Origin: JBBDLF01 sp040879025
Lineage (GTDB): Bacteria > Pseudomonadota > Gammaproteobacteria > Pseudomonadales > Pseudohongiellaceae
DNA length: 64,000 nt
Assembly: GCA_040879025.1 (NCBI GenBank)
Contig: JBBDLF010000029.1
Location: 26,435 to 90,434, forward strand
Reading direction: 5' to 3'
Part shown: in pieces, positions 59,329 to 64,000 of the stretch
Layout: every line of letters begins with the position of its first letter
Numbering within the stretch: position 1 is the stretch's first letter
The notes under the pieces: generated by a model
The model's input: only the letters and a program-made list of their open reading frames with translations
What the model was told of the DNA's origin: nothing
Databases searched by the model: none
Program-made: the position numbers and the translations under genes

Positions 59329-60789
59329 TTATAGGGTGTAGAGGTAGGCCACGAGGTCGGACTTTTGCTGCTCGGTTAGCTGAAGGCTCAGGATGAGGTT
59401 GAAATATTCGACAGTATCGTCGAGGGTCAGCAGGCGGCCGTCATGGAGGTAGGGCGGGCTTTCTTTGATACCTCGCAGGGAAAAGGTTTTGGTGGGGCCA
59501 CCATCGGTCATGATGCGGCCGTTTATCATCTGGCGCTGTTCGTAGAAGCGGTCCGCAGCCAAATCGTGCATGAAATTGTCGCTGAAGATGGGCCCGGAAT
59601 GGCACTCGGCACAGCGTCCTTCGTTGAAAAACACCTGCTCACCACGTAATTCCTCTTCGGAGGCAAGATCAGGATACAGTCGCGCGAACGGATCCAGTTT
59701 GGGGGCGGGCGGAAAATCGAGGATTTCCTGGAATTCCGCCATCGCGTGTACTTCGCTTCCGCGTTCAAGAAAATTGACGCCTTTCTTCTGGGCGATGACT
59801 GTGTCACCGTCGAAATATGCAGCCCGTTGCTCAAACTCGGTAAAGTCTTCAACCGTGCGCAACGCACGTTGCGAGCCGAACAAGCGCTGCTGATTTACAC
59901 CGCGCAATGTCGGTGTATCGATGCGACGGCGAAACTCCTGTGGTCGAATGTCACCGACGAGGTGAGTCGCTCCATTGGTATGCCCGTTTGCATGGCAATC
60001 AAAACAGGTGACTCCCATGCTGGGTTCTTCACTGCGCCGATCATTGGTAAGATTGAACTGTTGCTGTGGAAACGGCGACACCAGCAGACGCAACCCTTCC
60101 AGTTGCTTCGGGTTAAGAACACCATTAAAGAGCCGGAAGAAGTTTCGGGACGTGACCAGTTCCCCTTGCGACGCGTCTCCCAGTTCCGGGCGGGGCGTCA
60201 AAAATATCGCGGGCGGAAACTCCGGCATAAAACGTTCGGGTATGTCGAAGTCAATATCGAAGCGAGTCAGGTCTCGCTCTTCCTGCTCTAACACATCATT
60301 GATATGCACTTCGGGAAACACCATCCCGCCTTCCTCATGAAACGGATGAGGCAAAGGCATAAATCCCGCAGGAAAATAACCGTTCTCACGAATTTCCGCA
60401 GGCGACATCGATGCCAGTTCCTGCCAGGATTCCACTTGGTCAGGGAGCCTCACACGCACGCCACCCTGCACCGGCTTGCCACGATACATAGTCACGCCGT
60501 CCACCGGATTGTCGGACATATCATAGCGCTCCTCCAGCAGGTCCTGCTGGCGTGATATAACATCGTCCTTGCCCGCGCTGAATTCCTCCATCATCGACTC
60601 GAAGTCGAGATCCAGATCAACTCTCATGTAACTGGACTCACCGCGCGCGTCCAGAGCGATGCTGTCGGGAGACTGCGGTTGATCCTGTGCGTGAAGAGGA
60701 AGAAGAGCAGGAGTAAACGTAACAGAAAGTGATACTACAACGATAAGCACAGCGAATCTGTACTTGGCAGGCGTAACTTGGCGACTCAT
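59329..60789 (-). CDS. Di-heme cytochrome c peroxidase / MauG-like protein
   Basis: 486 aa, exported (VLIVVVSLSVTFTPALLPLHAQ). Two CxxCH heme sites: TCFDCHANG (~residues 259-263) and RCAECHSGP (~385-390). The C-terminal GGPTKTFSLRGIKESPPYLHDGRL, read as TFSLRGIKESPPYLHDG, is the bacterial cytochrome c peroxidase signature. N-terminal ~200 residues are a family-specific extension. Such proteins reduce H2O2 or oxidise protein/peptide substrates in the periplasm. Last of a same-strand cluster with an AraC regulator and exported proteins. Confidence 0.85.
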   Translation of the reverse strand: MSRQVTPAKYRFAVLIVVVSLSVTFTPALLPLHAQDQPQSPDSIALDARGESSYMRVDLDLDFESMMEEFSAGKDDVISRQQDLLEERYDMSDNPVDGVTMYRGKPVQGGVRVRLPDQVESWQELASMSPAEIRENGYFPAGFMPLPHPFHEEGGMVFPEVHINDVLEQEERDLTRFDIDFDIPERFMPEFPPAIFLTPRPELGDASQGELVTSRNFFRLFNGVLNPKQLEGLRLLVSPFPQQQFNLTNDRRSEEPSMGVTCFDCHANGHTNGATHLVGDIRPQEFRRRIDTPTLRGVNQQRLFGSQRALRTVEDFTEFEQRAAYFDGDTVIAQKKGVNFLERGSEVHAMAEFQEILDFPPAPKLDPFARLYPDLASEEELRGEQVFFNEGRCAECHSGPIFSDNFMHDLAADRFYEQRQMINGRIMTDGGPTKTFSLRGIKESPPYLHDGRLLTLDDTVEYFNLILSLQLTEQQKSDLVAYLYTL

Positions 60790-60908
60790 GGCAGACCCCG
60801 AAAATTGCTTTGATTATAACCAGAGTCTGCCGTTTCTGGTCACAAATTTCACAGGAGATTACCTGCTTATTCAGCTACAATTTCCTTGCTGTTCGCGACT
60901 GAAAACCT

Positions 60909-62021
60909 TCAGGCGCTGCCTTCAATATTGAGCGAATCAAGCAGCGTCAAGTTCCGGTTTCTATATTCGGTCGGCGTCACTCCATGCGCATCCTTGAATG
61001 CCTTGTTGAAGGAACTGAGGGATGCATACCCTACATCGAGTGCGATGCTGGAGATCGGTGTGTCTGTATCGCGGATACGAAGGCTAGCTTCTTCGATACG
61101 ATATTGGTTGAGAAACTGATTGAAATTCCGGTAATGCATTTGTTGATTGATTACCCTGCGCAACCGGTATTCCTGCATGGACAACGCATTGGCCAGGTCG
61201 CCAATGGTAAGTCCCATACGCGCGTAAAGCCTCTCCTGCTCCATAATATTGCCAATGGCTTCCACCACAGCAGGGTCAACTTCCACCTGCGGTTTTGGAG
61301 TCGCCGCGGTATGCAAACCAGGATCGTCGTCGGCGCTGATTATCAAATCCGCGGCGCCGCTTCGCAGTTGAAAGTTAATCACATTGAACGCCAGTGCACC
61401 GAACAATACATACCCGGAAAAGAAAACGCCTGGAACCATTCCCGGGTAGTCAATACGGACAAATTCGAACACAGGCGCGGCATAACGCAAAAAACCGTTG
61501 GCGGTTAATATCGCAAGCAATATGCCCATGCTAATCACAAACGTAACCCGTACACGCCGTCTTTGTTCCACCAGATCACTGGAGATTCCGGTGAAGGCAA
61601 GATGAATCGCGTGCAGGCAAAATCCGAGCATGACCACTTGTGGCATCACGTAGACACCCCACCTCCACGCCTGCCTGAATTCATCCGTCGGGGTATAGAT
61701 GGAAAGCGGCGCTCTCGCCACCAGATAAACCACCACGAGCACCCAAACCGCGGGATGAATTCGGCGACCATCGGTAAACAATTTAAAGGCAATCACCCAC
61801 AGCAGGGCCGGAGTAATATTCGCCAGTCGCCGCGCGATGTACGAAACGGCTCCGCTATCGATCAGCGTGGAACGTGACACCAGGTAAGCCATGAGACAAA
61901 GACAGAAAAAAACCAGCAGCAGACCAAGTTTGTCTTTGCCATAATGGTAAAGGAAGAACAGGCCAAGTAGCGCCAATTGGGAAGCGGCGAGCAGCGTGAA
62001 TGTGTTGTTGAGCCAATCCAT
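60909..62021 (-). CDS. Membrane-bound AraC family transcriptional regulator
   Basis: 370 aa. Residues ~8-215 hold about seven hydrophobic segments (FTLLAASQLALLGLFFLYHYG, LGLLLVFFCLCLMAYLV, AVWVLVVVYLVARAPL); residues ~255-365 are the AraC double helix-turn-helix (IGDLANALSMQEYRLRRVIN, PISSIALDVGYASLSSFNKAFK, GVTPTEYRNRNL). It probably senses a membrane or periplasmic signal and controls neighbours. Lies between the exported protein gene and the di-heme gene, all minus strand. Confidence 0.9.
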   Translation of the reverse strand: MDWLNNTFTLLAASQLALLGLFFLYHYGKDKLGLLLVFFCLCLMAYLVSRSTLIDSGAVSYIARRLANITPALLWVIAFKLFTDGRRIHPAVWVLVVVYLVARAPLSIYTPTDEFRQAWRWGVYVMPQVVMLGFCLHAIHLAFTGISSDLVEQRRRVRVTFVISMGILLAILTANGFLRYAAPVFEFVRIDYPGMVPGVFFSGYVLFGALAFNVINFQLRSGAADLIISADDDPGLHTAATPKPQVEVDPAVVEAIGNIMEQERLYARMGLTIGDLANALSMQEYRLRRVINQQMHYRNFNQFLNQYRIEEASLRIRDTDTPISSIALDVGYASLSSFNKAFKDAHGVTPTEYRNRNLTLLDSLNIEGSA

Positions 62022-62145
62022 AGGGCAAAAACAATAGATCAGCTACCCAACCAATGCAAGCAAATTTAATTCGCCCGAAACTCGTCGGTCCAGTGAGTCA
62101 AAACCCCGGAAATTGACAATAAACGTATCAGCCTCACCCGATTCA

Positions 62146-62161
62146 GGCCGGCGTTCCGGCC
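62146..62161. terminator. Hairpin between exported protein and araC-type gene
   Basis: GGCCGG-CGTT-CCGGCC, a perfect 6-bp stem, 27 nt past the end of the exported protein gene on the minus strand. No T-tract on that strand. Weak terminator or attenuator candidate. Confidence 0.4.
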
Positions 62162-62187
62162 CGATTTTAATCGGCAGATCGTCGCTT

Positions 62188-63135
62188 TCAGGGTGAGACG
62201 TTTACTGTAATCCACTGGTCGTCATACAGCCCGCCATCATCCGCTCTCCCCCACAACACATAGGTGCCGGGTTCATCAAACATGACAGTGGTTTCATAGA
62301 TACCATCGTCGGGAACCGGCGGTGGCGTCCACAGCCAACCCCATGGGGAATTGGCCGACGTGCGGGTATCCTCCCAGGGTTTAACCTGCGGAGGGTCAAA
62401 CGAGACCTTTCCCTCTCCGCGGTAAACGTTCCAGGAAAGGTAGAGTCCGTTGATTTTGCCGACAGTGACTCGTGTCGGAGGGACTTGCATCCGCCGTTGC
62501 AGCCCCTCTTCCGTACGTCCATGCCCCGTGGAAGCCTCTGGCAATCCGTCATCAGTCACTTGGGTACGAATCAGTAGCGGTTCGCCAACGCGCACATTGC
62601 GAATATGCTCACCGGCGACAGTGTCACCGAGCACCTGGGCGACCGGAGGCACGTTGGCCCGTGATTCCGGGCTGCTGGTGCCGGCCCCAAGCGAGCCCGT
62701 TTCAGAGGCGATCACCATATTGTCCACTGAGTAATCCGTGGCCAGCGTGGCATAGGCTCTGCGCGTGACACCATTGCTGGTCAGGGTCCATACCAGTTCA
62801 CGGTCACCCCAGTCCGACGGTACCACCACTTCATAGGTGAACCGGTTGCGTCGCGGCAGAAAATGGGTCGGTTGCCCCCGATCAGCCTCGCCTGGCGAGA
62901 AGAAATTGTTCTCACCCACCGGCACGTCAACTTCTTCCTCCCAGTTTTCATTCATGTAACCAAACATGAAACTGAAGGTACCGTCCTCGTTTTCACGCCA
63001 GCCTTCATAGGCCGGTTCGACGTGCTGTCCGTGCAAATAGGTCTGAGCGAATGCCTCCGGAGCGGCAATGGACAATACGGCTGCGGTCAACAGGGCAAAT
63101 ACCCCGCCCCGCAATTGACGACTGCTTACCTTCAT
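62188..63135 (-). CDS. Exported protein of unknown function
   Basis: 315 aa with signal peptide (GGVFALLTAAVLSIAAPEAFAQ). Mature segments GTFSFMFGYMNENWEEEVDVPVGENNFF, quoted in part as FMFGYMNENWEEEVDV, with GQPTHFLPRRNRFTYEV and YETTVMFDEPGTYVLWG suggest two Ig-like beta domains. It belongs to an uncharacterised family I have seen beside copper-monooxygenase-like proteins in marine gammaproteobacteria and Acidobacteria (memory, not searched). Start overlaps the upstream gene stop by 1 nt (TAATG), so cotranslated. Confidence 0.75.
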   Translation of the reverse strand: MKVSSRQLRGGVFALLTAAVLSIAAPEAFAQTYLHGQHVEPAYEGWRENEDGTFSFMFGYMNENWEEEVDVPVGENNFFSPGEADRGQPTHFLPRRNRFTYEVVVPSDWGDRELVWTLTSNGVTRRAYATLATDYSVDNMVIASETGSLGAGTSSPESRANVPPVAQVLGDTVAGEHIRNVRVGEPLLIRTQVTDDGLPEASTGHGRTEEGLQRRMQVPPTRVTVGKINGLYLSWNVYRGEGKVSFDPPQVKPWEDTRTSANSPWGWLWTPPPVPDDGIYETTVMFDEPGTYVLWGRADDGGLYDDQWITVNVSP

Positions 63136-64000
63136 TACTCGGTCTCCCTCACGGCCAGATCATTAGTCAATTCTTCATCCTCATCCGCTTCCTCAATGAC
63201 AGGAGAGATCAGCGGGGCCCCACACAGCGGACAGCCGATCACGTGGTCATTGGGACCCATGTCCAGCTCTTCGCGCCGTTCCGCCATGGCTTCGTGGAAT
63301 TGGTCATCACTGAGGCTGACTCGCAATCCCAAGTCGATGAACATATTGGTTACCGAGCGGTTACCGGAACCCTGCCAGTTGCGGGGGTCAGGCACGTTCG
63401 GATTGGTATCGGTATTGTTCATGTAACCGACGATATGCAGGATAGCGCCTTTGGGCAATATCGGTTGCGCATGATCCTCGAACGCATAACCTCGCACCCA
63501 GTTGTGGTCATAGCCCACGCAGGACAGGGTTTCCACTGTATAGCCCCAGATGGCCTCCAGGCACATACGCTCGCCAGGGGCGTGCAGGTGGGGTTCGAAG
63601 GTGATGATTTTGGTGTGATCGTTCAGCACCGCATACGCATGCAGTTCCTGTCCGTCCTGGTTTCCGGCAATACTGATATCCAGACCATTACCCAATCCGA
63701 CGCGCGCGCGTTCGTATCGGGGCTCGTAGTCCTTGGGATGAAAGCGGAAGCCGATCTCCAGGTGACCGACGGTATCGCGGCCATTGGAGTGCAGGTGTAC
63801 CGAGTTGGAGACAGCATAAGAGCCCGCTTTCAGCAAACGGCCGGCATCAGGGTCGAAAATATCCGGATTACGGCCCACCTCATGGACAGGCCAGCCAACC
63901 TGTTCGCCGTCGATTGGATTACCTTCCTCATCCATTACCTGGGTACTCCAGATCATATGGTGGAAGATATAGCGCCCGCCGACCGTTTCACGGCCGGAGC
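63135..64000 (-). CDS. Copper type II monooxygenase-like protein, C-terminal part
   Basis: The frame continues past the right edge, so at least 288 C-terminal residues are present. FEPHLHAPGERMCLEAIWG, DHNWVRGYAFEDHAQPILPKGA and VGYMNNTDTNPNVPDPRNW match the C-terminal beta domain of ascorbate-dependent copper monooxygenase (PHM/DBH-like) proteins; HxH (PHLH) and VHLHSNG could bind copper. The extreme C-terminus has a CPLCGAPL pair. Substrate unknown; the catalytic first domain lies outside the window. Operonic with the exported protein downstream. Confidence 0.75.
   Translation of the reverse strand, partial: SGRETVGGRYIFHHMIWSTQVMDEEGNPIDGEQVGWPVHEVGRNPDIFDPDAGRLLKAGSYAVSNSVHLHSNGRDTVGHLEIGFRFHPKDYEPRYERARVGLGNGLDISIAGNQDGQELHAYAVLNDHTKIITFEPHLHAPGERMCLEAIWGYTVETLSCVGYDHNWVRGYAFEDHAQPILPKGAILHIVGYMNNTDTNPNVPDPRNWQGSGNRSVTNMFIDLGLRVSLSDDQFHEAMAERREELDMGPNDHVIGCPLCGAPLISPVIEEADEDEELTNDLAVRETE

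Overview
The window looks like a chromosomal segment of a gammaproteobacterium from the Pseudomonas / Cellvibrionales side of the class. The gene orders are those of that group: fabA-fabB, aroQ-accB-accC-prmA, dusB-fis-purH-purD, trpE-trpG-trpD-trpC next to crp, amgK-murU divergent from lptD-surA-pdxA-rsmA-apaG-apaH, and tsaD divergent from rpsU-yqeY-dnaG-rpoD. Placement at order level is inference from synteny and protein motifs; no database was searched. || Layout: (1) 1-2621, minus: sugar-nucleotide genes (phosphomannomutase fragment, galU, manC). (2) 2765-8782, plus: unsaturated fatty acid synthesis (fabA, fabB), an orphan DsbD N-terminal domain, then aroQ-accB-accC-prmA. (3) 9003-15224, plus: zinc-ribbon protein, dusB-fis, purH-purD, coq7. 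(4) 15235-23156: osmC, crp with its own CRP site, the trp genes with rpe, and the cell-wall recycling pair murU-amgK. (5) 23344-33256: outer-membrane biogenesis (lptD, surA), pdxA, rsmA, apaG, apaH, cca, pteridine reductase, folK, folB. (6) 33299-39423: tsaD and the macromolecular synthesis operon, closed by a clear terminator. (7) 39603-64000: accessory DNA with a beta-barrel protein, a P460-like cytochrome, a hybrid kinase, tRNA-Ile2(CAU), Fic, a methyltransferase, a DUF4143 ATPase, a BlaI/M56 regulatory pair, a cysteine synthase-glutaredoxin fusion, a PLP decarboxylase, a wHTH-TPR regulator, an envelope-stress cluster (DUF3618, holin-like, Pmp3), and a secreted redox cluster (di-heme peroxidase, membrane AraC regulator, exported protein, copper monooxygenase-like protein). 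|| The core half is ordinary in content but has small oddities: DsbD reduced to its first domain at the normal dsbD locus, degenerate tandem repeats that read in frame right before accC and tsaD, and a run of non-ATG starts in surA-pdxA-rsmA. The accessory half holds the more novel candidates: the CysK-glutaredoxin fusion, an M56 sensor peptidase with an added C-terminal domain under a BlaI-type operator promoter, a tiny minus-strand gene with an optimal Shine-Dalgarno and its own terminator, a 255-bp element with perfect 14-bp inverted ends lying exactly between two convergent genes, and the secreted copper/heme cluster at the right edge. No CRISPR array, rRNA operon, phage or intact insertion sequence was seen.
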